Positions 35,122-47,962 of a stretch of 64,000 nt of DNA are shown in pieces. Under the pieces are notes generated by a model. It made no database searches and had not been told where the DNA came from. It saw nothing but the letters and a program-made list of their open reading frames with translations. The DNA is from Neodiprion pinetum (Eukaryota > Arthropoda > Insecta > Hymenoptera > Diprionidae). How positions within the stretch are numbered: position 1 is the stretch's first letter; every line of letters begins with the position of its first letter. Where the stretch lies: positions 28,279,922-28,343,921 of the forward strand of contig NC_060232.1 in assembly GCF_021155775.2 (NCBI RefSeq), read 5' to 3'. The position numbers and the translations under genes are program-made.

Positions 35122-36900
35122 AGAACACCACCCCACTGGAGCACCCACTATCACCCACAGATAGTGGTTCAGTGCTATGGGGTGTCGCGAGCTCATACAT
35201 ATTCAGCAGATGCATCACCCGACCTCGGCTACGTACTGGAAAATTATTGACCACGCCGACCGTGGCTCGGAAGCCCTTCAACTTGGACCAAAGTCCTCCC
35301 GCCGCTGGGTAAACTCAAATTACGGACCCGTTTTCGAGTCCGATTGATGTTTAGGCGTTTTATCAAAACTGAAAGTGGATTCGGGAATTTGATGCTTTAT
35401 TGGAGTCGTCGACCGTACACCATGCGTGCTTGCGGGCTTCACGCCATTTCCAGTAGCGAAGCGTATTTTTGTTTCTTGTCCAGTTTGCCATGAGCAACGT
35501 ACACAATTTCGAATATAAAGTTGATAGATGTCATTCTCTCATATTCACTGTATCAAAACACTTTCTGTCAAGCTGATAATTCATTAGCATATTTGCAGCA
35601 TACAATTTCATCCAAAATATACTGAATGATGTGAAATTTTCTAACGGAAACTTGGGCAGCGAAACCTAGTTTTAATACCAATAAAAAGAATTTCTGAAGA
35701 TGAACGCAATTTATTCTAGTATCATATTTCAATTGCATGAATTATGGATAGGGTTCAGAAACAAAAAACATGTGCAGTATATTAGACGCCGGCCATCTGA
35801 ATTCTGTTTTGTTACTTTCGGCGTCTAAGGACGTGATGAGCTTTGGTTTAAATGAGTTCATGATAATGACGAGCGTAAGTAAACGGTAATGGAGGAACAA
35901 GTGGAGTTCTCAAATGGTTTTTAAATAAAATTTAAGAGTTTTGAAATAGTACTAATTGCAGGCTACCCCGGGGGAGGGGAGGAAAGGAAAAATCTCGGAG
36001 AAAAAGAAACCAAATCAAAAAATTACGACCATCAAGTTAATCTCAAAGATTATAGGTCCGACAGGGTATTTCTTCTAATGAGGAATTAAGTGGTGCCTGG
36101 CACATCGAACTTAACGAGTACTCGGCTACTTTTTGGCTTAATTATCAGAGATTATCCTGGCATTTATATGCGAGATCTTGAAGGGACGTGTCGCGCACGA
36201 CTGTTTCGGTATCTTAAACTATAATTGGACTACCGAGGACCAATACGATTGTATTAACATAATTATCTTAGCCACGGGATGACACGAAATTAATATAAAT
36301 ATGCGGCCGTAGAGGACGGTCTGGTCAGACAAACGCCAGACTGAGCCCGCTGGCCAGCTATAGCTTGTCCCGCATAACTTAGCATAAATAATAAATAATA
36401 TTGTGAACACGTGCCAGAGTTGTAACGTGCGTCGATTTAACGCGGGTTATCAACACTCTGAATTCCGATTCTCAGTTTGATGCATTCCCTTGACTGTATG
36501 CTAGTACTCTAGCCGAGCGCTGTACAGAAGAATAATTCCGTCCGAGTTCCCGCAAACGACGGCGTAAATAATCATCGTAAAGTAATTAACTGTCAACCAG
36601 TTTCCGGCTTACTGTTCGAAGCGGCCGCACTTCGACGGCTGACGATTCGTCCAATAACCACTGTAAAATTTTCAAGATTTTTAAACCCTAATGGAACCGC
36701 GTCGTGGCTTCCTAACTAAAAATCGAATACTCACCTCAATGTTTCTTCCAGTAAAATTTTAAAATGCATGCTTGCATCACCATTGAATATCGACGTATTT
36801 ACCATAAATTGATGACTGATACCTAATTTGAAACCACCTAGCTTCAGGATCCGCAATGACGTTTGTAATTTTTCGCACCAACATTTTCTTTGCTCATTTC
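35122..36900. other. AT-rich non-coding block
   Basis: From about 35350 to 36880 the DNA is AT-rich with stops in all frames. A short purine run (GGGGGAGGGGAGGAAAGG) lies near 35970. No gene is seen. Confidence 0.7.
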
Positions 36901-38600
36901 AAAGGTTCGGCTCGCAGCCCCGGAGCCTTGGTACAGCGTCAGGACTGGGCCGGTAAATGTCCTTCCGAGGCTTAAAAGATGCTAATCTGACGTGGATACT
37001 GGGAACGGTTGGGCTGCGTGTCCTGGACCCATCCCATTCGCCACCCAGTCTGTAGACGGTTCCGAGTCCTAATACCTTTTATCGCGAATTAAGATGTTGT
37101 CAGGGTGTGGTAGGTACGTTCCGAGAGCAACGAGGCTGGTAAGGGTGTGCTCACACGGAGAAGATCCTCCACCCGATTGGTCCAACTTGAAATAAATCCG
37201 CCAAATTTATCGCTGTCACGCGAAGCGTTTACTCCGGGTACGCGCAGTGTAAGAGATCCGGGTGAAAACGTGAAATCCCTCTTGCGGACAATACGGTGAC
37301 GGCATTGTGGCAAAAACCATGGTGCGATCCCACAAACGGCGCGATGGTTTGAACGGCATCCTTTACGGGTTTTTTTTCTCCTTTCTGGTTCAAAGCTTAC
37401 CTCCGTCCAACTGTTTCAATAGAGTAAACGGCGGAAGAAAAGTGATAATACGGTGCATTAAATGTGTACGATCTTCCTGATTACATCCGCGTATTGGAGG
37501 GAAATCGAGGATCTTTTTTCAAAAGCTCAAGCAGCATTAAGCGTACCCTTACGATTGTGATGTGGTGAATAATATTATACCAGGGGTTGAACCGGAGCTC
37601 GTGAGCGAGTTTTAAAACGTCGAGCATCGGTTCCTTGGTTACAGTGGGTCCTGGTGGGGCTTGGGTCGGCAATTAAGAGAGGGAGACGAGCAAGTCGATC
37701 AATGCATATTGGTAGCGAGTTGGCGCCCGGAATTATTGTATCGAAAAAGTTGAATGAGTATGAAAAGGTGGCGGATGAAGCGGGATTGCAGGGAATCAGT
37801 CAGAGTGGGGAGTGAGCAGCGCAGCCTCGCCGTCGAGAGTGGTCCAATGTTCAGGAGCAGGAGCAGCAGCAGCAGTCGGCGTATCCGCTTGAAATATGCC
37901 GCCGTAGTCGCGCACGTTGTGAGTTAGTTTAATATGCAAATGGCGCAGATAACCTGAGCGTCCGTGGCCAACGCCAAGTCGTGATTCCACTTCCAGTAGC
38001 CGTGTCCCGGAGACCCGATCCAGGTTTCTGGGGAGGGACGAGGACTGGCGAGTGAATTGAGAGATAAGACTGGCCCACGCTCCCCGTACTCCTCCCCGCC
38101 CCCCTTTCACGAGGAACCAGCAGGGCCCTTAAGGGAATCAGGGACGCAGGTACCACGAGGTAATATCCGAACACTCGTGATTGGTATCACCGGTCCTTCA
38201 AAGATTCCCGCAATTGTTTTCACGGGGAAATAAGGTACGACGCGCGGAACCATTTATCGGATGATGCGGACGGTTCAGACTTCCTGGATCCAAAAATGGA
38301 TTGCATCGCTTTCTCTCCCGGCTGGGGATTGGCACCCCGTCGATAAATACATCCCTGAGAGGTTAATCTCGTAATGGTCTCCAAAGATGGTAGCGTGTAA
38401 CGCGGAGTTGCATCCCATCCCTCTCGAGTCCGTTCCTCTCGTCCCCCGCAAAGCGTGATCAACGGTTTGCTAGGTGGTGGTGTGAATCGAGGCTGCAGCC
38501 GCCAGCCTTGGTAGGACGACTCATCGGCGCTCCTCTCGCTTTCCTCTCTCTTTCTGGCCAAAGTACCGTCGCCTAGCTCCCGCGATGTAGCGTGGCTTGT
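36901..38600. other. Mixed to GC-rich DNA, no recognised gene
   Basis: Short frames only, the longest on the minus strand at 38220-38714 (164 codons, overlapping simple sequence). A GAGCAG/CAG repeat lies at 37855-37875. Confidence 0.55.
37855..37875. repeat. GAGCAG / (CAG)n short repeat
   Basis: Two GAGCAG units followed by CAG triplets. Confidence 0.85.
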
Positions 38601-38604
38601 ACGT

Positions 38605-38624
38605 GGGGCGGGGGTCGGGGGTGG
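38605..38624 (+). repeat. G-rich quadruplex-like motif
   Basis: Runs of four, five and five G separated by one or two bases, then GG. It is a candidate G-quadruplex in a C/G-rich patch. Confidence 0.6.
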
Positions 38625-38810
38625 AACCAGAGGAGGCCTGGTATAGCTGAGGTAGGTAAGGTAGGTAAGCGCTTCATTAGGCCGCGCGAGCTCCCTAATT
38701 ACACACGGCCTCATTAGCAGCTTCCACTCTCGTTCCGAACTCCTCTACCCTCTAAAACCTCTATACGGTTCCCGAGCTATCCGCTACTCGACGCGAAGGG
38801 GAATACCGCC

Positions 38811-38849
38811 GGAGGTGGGGGTGGTGGTGGAGGTGGAGGTGAAGGTGGG
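38811..38849 (+). repeat. GGN trinucleotide repeat
   Basis: Imperfect GGT/GGA triplets over about 39 bases. Any frame through it encodes glycine- or valine-rich peptide and should not be taken as a gene. Confidence 0.85.
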
Positions 38850-40581
38850 ACTGAGGGCAAAGGAGAAGCTCAGAGGCTCGACGAACCACAACGGTATACA
38901 TTCCTTCACCGCCGAGACTCGGGCAACGACAACTATACGCATCTGTCTGCCTGGCTGTCTGTACGACTCTATGCTACCCGACCCAACCGCCAAATGGCGT
39001 CGGGGCCCTCCAAGGGTTCAACCATCGCGTAGACGAAATGAATTATCTTGCTGTTTCACCACCTCTAACGTTGCGACAACGATCCCATTAGCAGGGTCGA
39101 GAATGGTGCTGCACCTTTCGCCGTTCACCCATTAATTCCACCAACTTGAATATTATTCAGCGGGATATTTTTCACCATTAAGTATTTTCGACTGTTATTA
39201 TTATCATACCTTTCAAACCTAGTGTTGTCGCGAGTCATGGGGGATTAGCTCGGTGTCGATTCTGACATGTGGGTGGCCAGTTTCTCCTCGTAATCGGGTA
39301 TAGCTGCTTATAGCTGGCGTCGTTTCCCCGGTGCCCAGCCTTCGTGTTTCCGGGGGCTTGACCTCGGGCCGGGGATTAGTGTCCCTTTGTCACGTGACAA
39401 ATGATTCAGATTTTCGAATAACTGTACACGTACATGTTCATTTCGATAACTGCTCCGTCTGAGTAGGTATATGTCGCTATCGCCAGAGCCGGCGCGGTTA
39501 TCGTTGGGACTATCGAAGTGAACTCTAAATTCAAACGCAACGTTTATAGTGTTCATAAACATTTCGAAAGATTCGATAAGAATCTTAGTTAGAACCGCTG
39601 CTGCCATTACCCCGAATAGTTTTATTTCGTTTAATTTACTAACGTGTATATGATCCACGTGCCGATCGGCGATATCGCGATAGTAATAATTTCTCTATCT
39701 TTAGTGGCTAGAACGCGCCGAATTAAGTCCATGCTGCTGTAAAGCGACTCACATTCTAACGTGAACGGCAGGATCAAGTTTCGGGCCAACCGAATTCGCG
39801 GTGCGTCGCGGCGTTTATCACGACGCTGGTGTTAAGTCCCGGAATGGCGCGTCGCGAGGCTCCTGCCAGCGAGGGTAGCGGAAGGGTGTGCAGTGAGCCT
39901 AGCGGGGCAATTCGTATTAATTAACCCTCTCAACACCTCCATCTAAATATTAAGCGCAGCAAACAGAGTTAGACCCTCGCTCTTGTAAGTGTGTTAGGCG
40001 ACTCTGCCGAGCAGAATCCTTCGTCCGCTGGCCGAGTTGGGGCGCGATTCACGGATGCGGGGACGGGATTCCATCGGTGCGGTTCTCGATGCGCTGCTCG
40101 TTGTTTATGCATTTAAAACGCCACCCTATCCGCGCTCAACCCTTTCCTCGACGAGTGCCATGGTCGTTTCCCTAGTCCAAGGGCAATACGACAGACCGTG
40201 CAGGTCGTTGGAAGCAAATCGGTCCCCAGGCGCTACGGCCTCAAGCTAAGAGAATTTTAATAACTGTTTGATATCTCGTCACGGGTATATAAGGTATTAT
40301 GCATAAGCTCCGAAATATCGCAGACGAATCGGAAATTTCATTTTCAAAGATCGATAGCTGCATCCTTGGACGGCAATTAGGCTCCGCTGGGGATGAAAGC
40401 AGAATGCGGAATGTGCAGGTGAATGCGATCGCTGGTCGAATCATCCGGAAGTAATTCGAGAGGTTGGGGAACGCGAAGAAAATATCCGTACGGGTCGCAG
40501 CGAGGAACGCACCGCTTCACGGTTTAAGCTCATCCAAGACGCGCAGACCTTGCTGTTCGAACAGAAGTTTATATTATAGAC

Positions 40582-40614
<33 letters not shown>

Positions 40615-42590
40615 ATACATATATACATGCAAGAGGGGAGCTGCAGAAGAAAGCCAAAGGAAGCAGGCAAGAACTCGAATACGTGGAACCGATCGCTTTG
40701 TCTCTCGGGCAAGAATCGGCGAGTATATACCTACTGCCGTTGCAGAGATCGCACGAGCGATGCTCCTGCCTGTTTATTGGTCTTGGTAGAGTCCCCTGCA
40801 GCTCTCGAAGGCATACCAAAGCCCCCTGCTTTCGATCGAACAACTTGCATTAATAGCTCAGCTCCGAAAACACATTGTCTTCATTTACGATGTGATTCGA
40901 TCGCGAAGGGTTCCGAAGTGATCCGCATCCCCGCTGATTGCGAATTCTCCCGCAATCAGGCACTCACCACTCGATCAATGAGTAGGTGACGTACTCTTGA
41001 GTCGAGACTCCAAATTCCAGCTCATGATGAATGACCAGAAATTTCGCGTCTCCGGGACGTCGGTAAAGGTCGACAACCGCGATCACTCAGTCCACGTTGA
41101 CGAAGGACGGTATGTAGATATGCGGTAGTCGGGGAAACTGATTAATCGGGAATTTTCCAAATCCGTGTTGCCCGTCGGCCTGACCGTACCCGGTGTATAA
41201 CCACGGGTTTGCGGACGCCGCGTGGATCAGCGGTGAACAATGTTTCGCGTTAATGAAATACGGCGTTGATCTTGTTTGATTTGATGAGGCATCGGTGTAG
41301 CCTGCATCGGCAACGGGTGCTGGTGTCGACCACCCTCAAGCGCGGACGGTTTTTGTCTGGCATTAATTGGAAGCATACGACCACTATAAAACGGGGCGGT
41401 CAGCGCGCGCGGATGGGGTGAATGGGGGAGGAGGCGGCAGCCACCCACGAGCACGAGGAACAGAGCCGATGAAATAAACTCCGATGCGGCGGCGGAGAAC
41501 GACAAAAACTCGTCTCCGAAGAGGCTCGCATCAATCGTTCGCTGCCCGTCGTAACCAGCGACTGTCTTCTCGTCGACGGTGAGTCCGCTCCTCGAGTCAG
41601 CCTTCAATATTACGTGGAAAACGCCAGCGTTGTCTGGTGAGCACCGCTGGGAGGATCAGACGTTGGCATGTACCCGCATCAGTGGACACAGGAACAATGA
41701 GTGTCACTCGGTTGCGTACCCGGTAGAAGACAAGGGAACTTCGCGTACATGCTTGAGAGACAGTCGTCCGGCGAATCCGCGCGTCATTAAATCCGCGCTA
41801 ATTTGATAGAGATGAAAAAGAGCTGCTCTATCCGTGTAACGCGCCTTCTAGGCGAAGTGGTGGAAAAAGCACCGGAAGCTGCGACGCACCCCCGACAACC
41901 CGAGGTTTAGTCTGCTCTAATCTGGATACTACAGCGGGAGAATGTTCTCACTGAATCGTATATAGAGAGCCGTACGGGGTGGCTGTCTAAATACACTTTA
42001 AAGATTTTAAAAGGTAATGGCGGCAGGCTTTGCCCAGATTTGCATGTCACGGGCGCGCATCATATATCTGGATTTAGCACACACTACGGTGTTCTTCGTG
42101 CCGAGGGGGGCCGCTGCTACGGGTGGGTTTCACGCCCCTCGCAACGCGCGCGGCTTCGACGTGGTGTGGTGCGCGGATCAGCGGAAGATCCTTCCTCGAC
42201 GACATCAGCCCAGGGTGCAGAGTGCAGAGGGCGAGGTACATTAACACCGTGGGATTACCCAATCAACTCGGATCAGAGATTTAGCGATCGGTTCGACGGC
42301 GAGATGCGTGCAGAACCGGCTGGAACACATCGCCCCGGCAAAAGCGCCGATGTGTCTGCGAAAGAAAAATGGAAATGCAGATCGAAAAAAATGCCCACGG
42401 CACCGCCGAGAGTAGCGGTAAGGAAGGGTTGGGCCGCCGCTAGGGAGGCAGGTGGATAAGGCGGGGGTGGGACGCCGACGGAGGGAGCCGCAAGACAATG
42501 GGGGCATTGTGGTAGATGCTGCAGTGGGTCGGCAGCGTCGTTTCGGCATATTGACAGACTAATGATCACGCTGAACAAAGGCTGGACTGT
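38850..42590. other. Mixed DNA with an AT microsatellite
   Basis: No gene is recognised. AT-rich parts occur at 39130-39240 and 40560-40630. Frames at 41227-41607 (minus) and 42017-42578 (both strands) are GC-driven. Confidence 0.55.
40582..40627. repeat. (AT)n microsatellite, compound
   Basis: Alternating AT over about 46 bases with C and A interruptions. It produces the YIYIYIY strings seen in frames on both strands. Confidence 0.95.
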
Positions 42591-42593
42591 CGC

Positions 42594-42612
42594 GTGGTCA
42601 CGTGGTCACGTG
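42594..42612. promoter_or_regulatory. Tandem palindromic E-boxes
   Basis: Two GTGGTCAC octamers in tandem create two perfect CACGTG E-boxes (42599-42604 and 42607-42612) separated by two bases. CACGTG is bound by bHLH factors such as Clock/Cycle, Myc/Max and USF. The spacing is tighter than that usually described for clock tandem E-boxes. An ATG frame begins just upstream (42562-42819, 85 codons), unrecognised. Confidence 0.3.
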
Positions 42613-44177
42613 ATGGACCGTTTCCGCTTAAGCACTGCCAGTCCAGCGCCAACTGTATTCAACCCCATCCGTAGGACGGAGGCCATGAAACCGTCCGCTG
42701 ACATCAATCAACCAGAAAGTGCCCACCAGTCAACCGGTCAACCAGGTGAAACCAGCGAACGCCGCGTTATTTCACTCGGAATTCTGTCGGGGCTCCTTGT
42801 AAAAAAGCCTCCCCCTTAAAAGTTACCGATCGCGGTTCTGGTACCAGCGAGCGAGCGCTGATCCATTCCCCGTGACGTTGAAATTAAAGGTGTTACTAAC
42901 TTTCAAGGAATGAATTTCCATCGTCAGCAGTGTCGATACCGTATAATTATATTCAACGGATAAAAATAAAACAGAGAATAATTAGATTAAATACAAGTTG
43001 GAGGCGAAAATAATCGAGGTAAGAAAAATGAGCGGCTCATCGTTAGCAAAAAGTGCAGCCGATATTTTGCAGACGTATATATATATGTACGTAGAATAAA
43101 AGAGCCGACAAGTGACCGTTCGTACTCTCTGTAAGTAAACTGATTCGTAAGCGTGGAGTCCGAGAAACAATGGTCGGCGACACAATGGGGACCAAGTTGC
43201 CGGTCTGACCTGTGACCCGCGCGCGCCGCATTGCGCATTCGCTCGATCGCCGCGTTCGCCGCTCGCCCGTTTCTTCGATTGTGTGCTAATGTTATCCGCT
43301 ACCGTTTCGGACCCCACCAAGTATCTCTGTGAGCTCCCATCGGACCCCGAGCAAACAAACACACGTCAAAGCGTACTTTACGCGTCTGGGTGCTGCGGGG
43401 AGCCGAATTATACATATTTCCACCGTTCCCTCCGCATCCCGGAATGAATTCTCATTCTTTGGCTTCAGTCCGATTCGCCACCTTGACATTTGGCGTCTGT
43501 CAGAAATATCGCGGTCGCCGCTCCGCCTAAAGTAATATACCGCTCAAGCCAGCTGTTCTCGTGTTTCAGACACTGCCAGAGCTCGTCACTACTGATCGAC
43601 CCGGTGACTTGGACCGAATTGTGCGGAGAAGAAAAAAACACCGATCCACTGACATTTGGTGGAAATTAATATTGGAGGAGTGGCAGCTGACCATTGCGTC
43701 CAATGCTGGCTTCATCAATTCGTAATACGGAAAAAAGACTAGGCAATATCTCAGGGCAGGATTGGATTAGTTCAGAGAGTTCTCTTACCAAAGTAGATCG
43801 GTGAACCATTACCGTAATTACTTGAGCGAAAGGTGTCGCCATTTCTCTTTATCCCTTTCCCTCCATTCGGTTAAAGCAGGCAACTGCAGGTTGAACACGA
43901 CGGCGATCTTCGGGATTTTGATAATTCTTCTCTCGTATGCTGTTTCTGTATTCCGTAAAGTCGATTGGGGTGCCTCGACGAGTTATCGGCCACTTCGCGG
44001 AGAAAGCAGATTTCTCTACTCACCCGAGCCGAGGAGCGAAGAGACGGGGGCGGAAGGAGCGGCTAATCGTCGGGTGAATCGCCTTCCGCCTTCCGGCTCG
44101 GCCAAGGTCGCAAGATCGCACTCTCGCCGCGTAACAAAGAGTAGGTATAACACCGCGTGCAGTCGTCTATCTGCGGC
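42613..44177. other. Mixed to GC-rich DNA, no recognised gene
   Basis: A short (AT)n run with GTATATATATATG lies at about 43075-43088. A 245-codon plus-strand frame runs 43801-44538 through a G20 homopolymer. It has no true ATG at its start and no recognisable domain, and a 169-codon frame lies opposite it. Confidence 0.55.
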
Positions 44178-44205
44178 GGGGGGGAGGGGGGGGGGGGGGG
44201 GGGGG
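44178..44205 (+). repeat. G7-A-G20 homopolymer run
   Basis: Seven G, one A, then twenty G. The length of such runs is often mis-assembled and polymorphic, so reading frames crossing it cannot be trusted. It also meets the quadruplex pattern. Confidence 0.95.
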
Positions 44206-46308
44206 CGTAGACCAACAAAGCCGCCGCTTCCGCGATGGCCTTGCACCCGCAAATTTGTGAAACTTTCTCCGTTTCCCCGCAGGGCGAGAGGAGGGCGAAA
44301 CGGAGTACGGAGTCGGGTAGGCGAGGGCAGAGCGAAGGTCAGTGTCTGCTTAAAAGCGCCAGGATCGGACGGTGGCGGGGCCGAAGCACCGCGAAGAGGG
44401 GCTCTTGCTATGCGGGCTGCGCACTGCGACGTACGTGCGCTGCCTGACGGCCGACTGTTCAAAGTCTGCACGCTCGCTCTCTGCTTTCCCCGAGTAGGTA
44501 CTCTGCACGGCGCGGCGTGCTGCATGCGCTCCGTGTGACATCGGCCGATTCGAAGACGGATGATCTTCGGGAAGTTGTTATGACGCTCCGCGTCATTTTC
44601 GGAATTTTAACTGCGAGGTCGCACGTCGTCGTCCATTCTGCGCTTCCTGGTAGAACGCAAGAGAAAAGTTTCTATTACCGCAGTCTTGGAATCAATCGAG
44701 TCTAGTCGGAAATCGCTGGTATTGGAGTGGTCGATCCATTTTTCTTGGTTTGCAGTAATGAGAGCGATACGTTACAGTTCTGGTTTTGCAGATCGCTGAA
44801 TGTCGGTATGAGTTTGGGGATGTTTTTCGGAGAGAGATTGCAGTGACTCTGCCGCAGCGAAGATCATAGGGAAAAGCTGGGCCTCGGATTATACGGCATG
44901 ACACTAATTGAACCGAAACAAAAGTCTACCACCGCACCCATTGCGCCGGCTTCCAACGCGGCAGATCGAGGCTATTAATACTGTGCAGTGGTCAGTAGCG
45001 GCAGTCAAGCCGGCCTCCCAGAGCGTCTCACCAGTTTCTGACTACGGCTGTTTCTCATTCTGATCCTCTTCGTGTTGCGTCGTAAGTTAAGTACCTTTAA
45101 ATCGGTACTTATTATACCCCGCTCGTAAACTCACCTTCGGAAAACACAGACCGAGTGACTCTGAATGCTTCGGTATAAGGGAACGCCACAAACCACAGGT
45201 TGCGCAACTTTGTTGATGCCCGTTTCTCCTCTTCTTACCGCTAAACCTTATAACATACCTGAACAGCGTCCAGGCTACAGTTATAAGAGATACCATGATG
45301 GAATTTTATTCCGACCGTACAAGTTTGACTTTCCAAAATTTGTACGTTTTTTTTTTCAAGTTCAAGAATGTACAATTTGAAGAAATACCTGATGACGGCT
45401 CGCATTGTGCGTACCGGTAACTTAAATCAATTTGAAAATAGAAATTGAATAAACCAGTGAAAGCTGAACGATATGGAAAGTTTCCAAATTTGGATTTCGC
45501 GTTCAATGGCAAAAAATGGAAGAACGTTTTTTTTTTTACACTTGTAAAGAATTCTAAACCGTGGAAAGTATACATTGTTATACGTCGTTGTAAATAACTC
45601 GAATTCATGATGTCGTTTATAAATTTTAAATTATACGTAAATGCAGGTGTGTAACGCCACGCAGAATGAGCTGTCTATTATATTGTGACAGTATAACAAC
45701 CGTATATATAGAGCGCTCGTATAATTTGTGCTGCACGAACATGAGTTTAGGCGGCCGTTAGTCGAAAGTCTTGAAGCAAGGATTCCTAACCTCGGTTAGC
45801 ACGGTGTTGTGGGTGAGAGAATCAGCTGACTAGCAAAACTGACCTAATTATTATGCATTTATTCTTGTATTCAAATGCGACGGGCTGCGGGCGGCGGGCG
45901 GGTGGCAGAGCCGTTGTCTGGGTGACGCGACGTGGCGCTCAAAGCCGGTGTAGCTACGCGGTGTTTCCACTCTGTTTCAACCACTACCTGTTCAACTCGA
46001 CTACCAGAGGAACCCACCAACCAACTGTTATACCGCCTCTATCATCAGCGAGCGTTATTTATCAAGCGACGCGCGTGCGGTGCAGGAGAAGAGAGTACCT
46101 GCAACAGCATGAACTTGCTACCTGCAGCAAGTATTTTCATGTTTATCGCTTTCCGCGGCGGCTTTTCGCTACCCTGCATACGGGTTGAGCGTTGCGGCCA
46201 TATAATATGACAATTGCGATTGTTAAGCCACACGGGATAAACTCCTCCGTCCAAGAGTAGACTGACGCCCCGGTGTTACGTAATCGATAAGTAGGTATCT
46301 CCGCCTCG

Positions 46309-46310
<2 letters not shown>
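44206..46310. other. CpG-rich then AT-rich DNA
   Basis: 44000-44540 is CpG-rich and promoter-like in composition. 45280-45700 is AT-rich with T10 (45347-45356) and T11 (45527-45537) runs. A minus-strand ATG frame at 45306-45608 (100 codons) is lysine- and phenylalanine-rich because of these runs. No gene is recognised. Confidence 0.55.

Positions 46311-46311
<1 letters not shown>

Positions 46312-46345
<34 letters not shown>
46312..46345. repeat. (CT)17 microsatellite
   Basis: Thirty-four bases of pure CT. GA/CT repeats are binding targets of GAGA-type and CLAMP-type factors in insects. This is the first of three such arrays within 4.3 kb. Confidence 0.97.
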
Positions 46346-46349
<4 letters not shown>

Positions 46350-47001
46350 TTCTGAAGCGATGTCGTATTCGGAGTTGTCTGACGCGCGAGGCATTCCCTC
46401 GGCTTCTACTACTACAGTGTCTGGATTCATTTCTTGCTTCATTTAATGCTTATGAAACTCGATGCATATGTGCGATAGCGATGTTCCTCGGAGTCAATGC
46501 CCGTTATACTACTACATCCATATGTGCAGATAATTAGAGATATGAGGCGAGGTACCAGAAGCAACTCACAGTAAAGATTATGTAAGTAACGGAAAAGATC
46601 ATTGGCTCCCGCAAGTTGCACGGTTCGTTATTCAATTCAAATTAGAAACAACAGCTCACTTCCTCCGAGACGAACGCGAAGTACGTACGTAGTCCGAATT
46701 TAGTTCTGCGATCGGGCTTACGTTAGCTGTTGGGAAAGTTTATAAACTCTGTAAGGTGTTCAGATCGCGGGGGATGAATGCGTGCGGGATAATCCGAGTG
46801 GTGCGGACCGAAGGTGTTGTGCACGGGGCGAAACTCCGTAAGCAAACCGGGGGACATAATCGAATCGGGTTCGTCCATATTAGGCGTCTGTCTGCGTCGT
46901 CCTGCAGGGTCGGTAGTGGCGGTTCGGGTTGTCCTGCACCGCGGCGGATATATCGGGGGTTGGAGGGCGTCTCGACGCCATGCTGATTTGCATGCGCCGC
47001 C
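46346..47001. other. Mixed DNA, no recognised gene
   Basis: Frames on both strands from 46740 onward are GC-driven. A TACGTACGTA-type stretch lies near 46681. Nothing else is seen. Confidence 0.5.
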
Positions 47002-47259
47002 ATGACGGCCGCCGCCGCTTCACCGACCACCGGGGGCGGCTGGAGGGTCGGCGGAGCTTTCGGAGGGAGGCCATCGATCGCTCCCCTCTCCTCGACTCCC
47101 AATTCTTCCATCCCTCTCGCACCCGCGCGGACAGCTTTGCACGCGCCTCGGCCCCCGGCTCCGACCGGCGAGCGGGAGCCCCGCCGAAACCCAGCCCAAC
47201 ACCGAGCCGAGCCACCCCTGCGCCCTTGTCCTCCCCAAGATACCGCCGAACGCTGCTGA
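47002..47259 (+). CDS. Hypothetical 85-residue Pro/Ala/Arg-rich ORF
   Basis: An ATG in a good context (GCCGCC before it) opens 85 codons to a TGA in a CpG-rich block. The product starts MTAAAASPTTGGG and is rich in proline, alanine and arginine, with one cysteine near the end. The composition is as expected of any frame in such DNA, and a 205-codon minus-strand frame (46740-47357) and a 211-codon plus-strand frame (46929-47564) overlap it. The longer plus frame runs into a TTTGTAG/GTAAAA donor-like site near 47386. It might be a first exon of a gene, but no family is recognised. Confidence 0.13.
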   Translation: MTAAAASPTTGGGWRVGGAFGGRPSIAPLSSTPNSSIPLAPARTALHAPRPPAPTGEREPRRNPAQHRAEPPLRPCPPQDTAERC

Positions 47260-47559
47260 GTTCCGATTCGAATTCTCTTACAGTTTTCCTCAATTTTTAC
47301 CAACCCCTGATCTCTTGTTTTGCCACCACGTGCTGCGCTCACCCCCATTCTCCCCACTTTTCCTTGCTGCTAGACCGTGGATTTGTAGGTAAAACGACGA
47401 TGTTATGCAACTACTATTGTCTGTATTACTCGGCAATATCCCGACATCGATATGCATTTGAAGGTACAACGGTAAAATACAATCATGACCGTTACACGAA
47501 AAATCAATTGATGCTTGATTTGGCTATTAGATCATTCATTTTATGGCGCGTACCTAATG

Positions 47560-47962
47560 AGTAGAAAAATATTGTCTCCGACACTCAGGATTTGAACATT
47601 TATCACCGCATGTAGGTTATAAATTCTTTATACTGTACGTGAAAATATGGTTATAGCTACATGCATGAGATCGGTGTTCCGAGGTATTTGGTCTATGGTG
47701 TAGAATAAGTATCGTTAAGAATATTGCTATATAGGCGAAAAAGCTTCGTCTGCATTGATATCACTAAACAATTACGTCTTCTGAAAACCGATGGGTGAAA
47801 AGCCATTTAAAAATCTATAACAAAGACATGCTAAAAAATTTAGGGCAGTTTTCCTGAAATTTTGTCTTTCGATTTAACTATTCTAACAATTTCATTTGCA
47901 TAATGCTATCGTTCAAATTATCAAAATTTCGACAAAATTTCTGTTCATGCTTTTCTCGTCAG
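47560..47962. other. AT-rich non-coding DNA
   Basis: AT-rich with stops in all frames until an open frame begins near 47896. A CTAAC branch-point-like motif lies near 47882, upstream of an acceptor-like TTTTCTCGTCAG. Confidence 0.6.

Noticed and set aside
34543..35196. 217-codon minus-strand frame
   Set aside because: Its Glu/Arg/Gly-rich part is the reverse of a polypyrimidine tract, which lacks stop codons.
43801..44538. 245-codon plus-strand frame, the longest in the window
   Set aside because: It starts at GTG, crosses a G20 homopolymer, has a 169-codon frame opposite, and shows no recognisable domain. The GC-rich composition explains its length.
46740..47564. Overlapping 205-codon minus and 211-codon plus frames
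   Set aside because: Both are open over the same CpG-rich block, as expected when stops are rare. Neither has a domain. Only the ATG-led 47002-47259 frame is kept, at low confidence.
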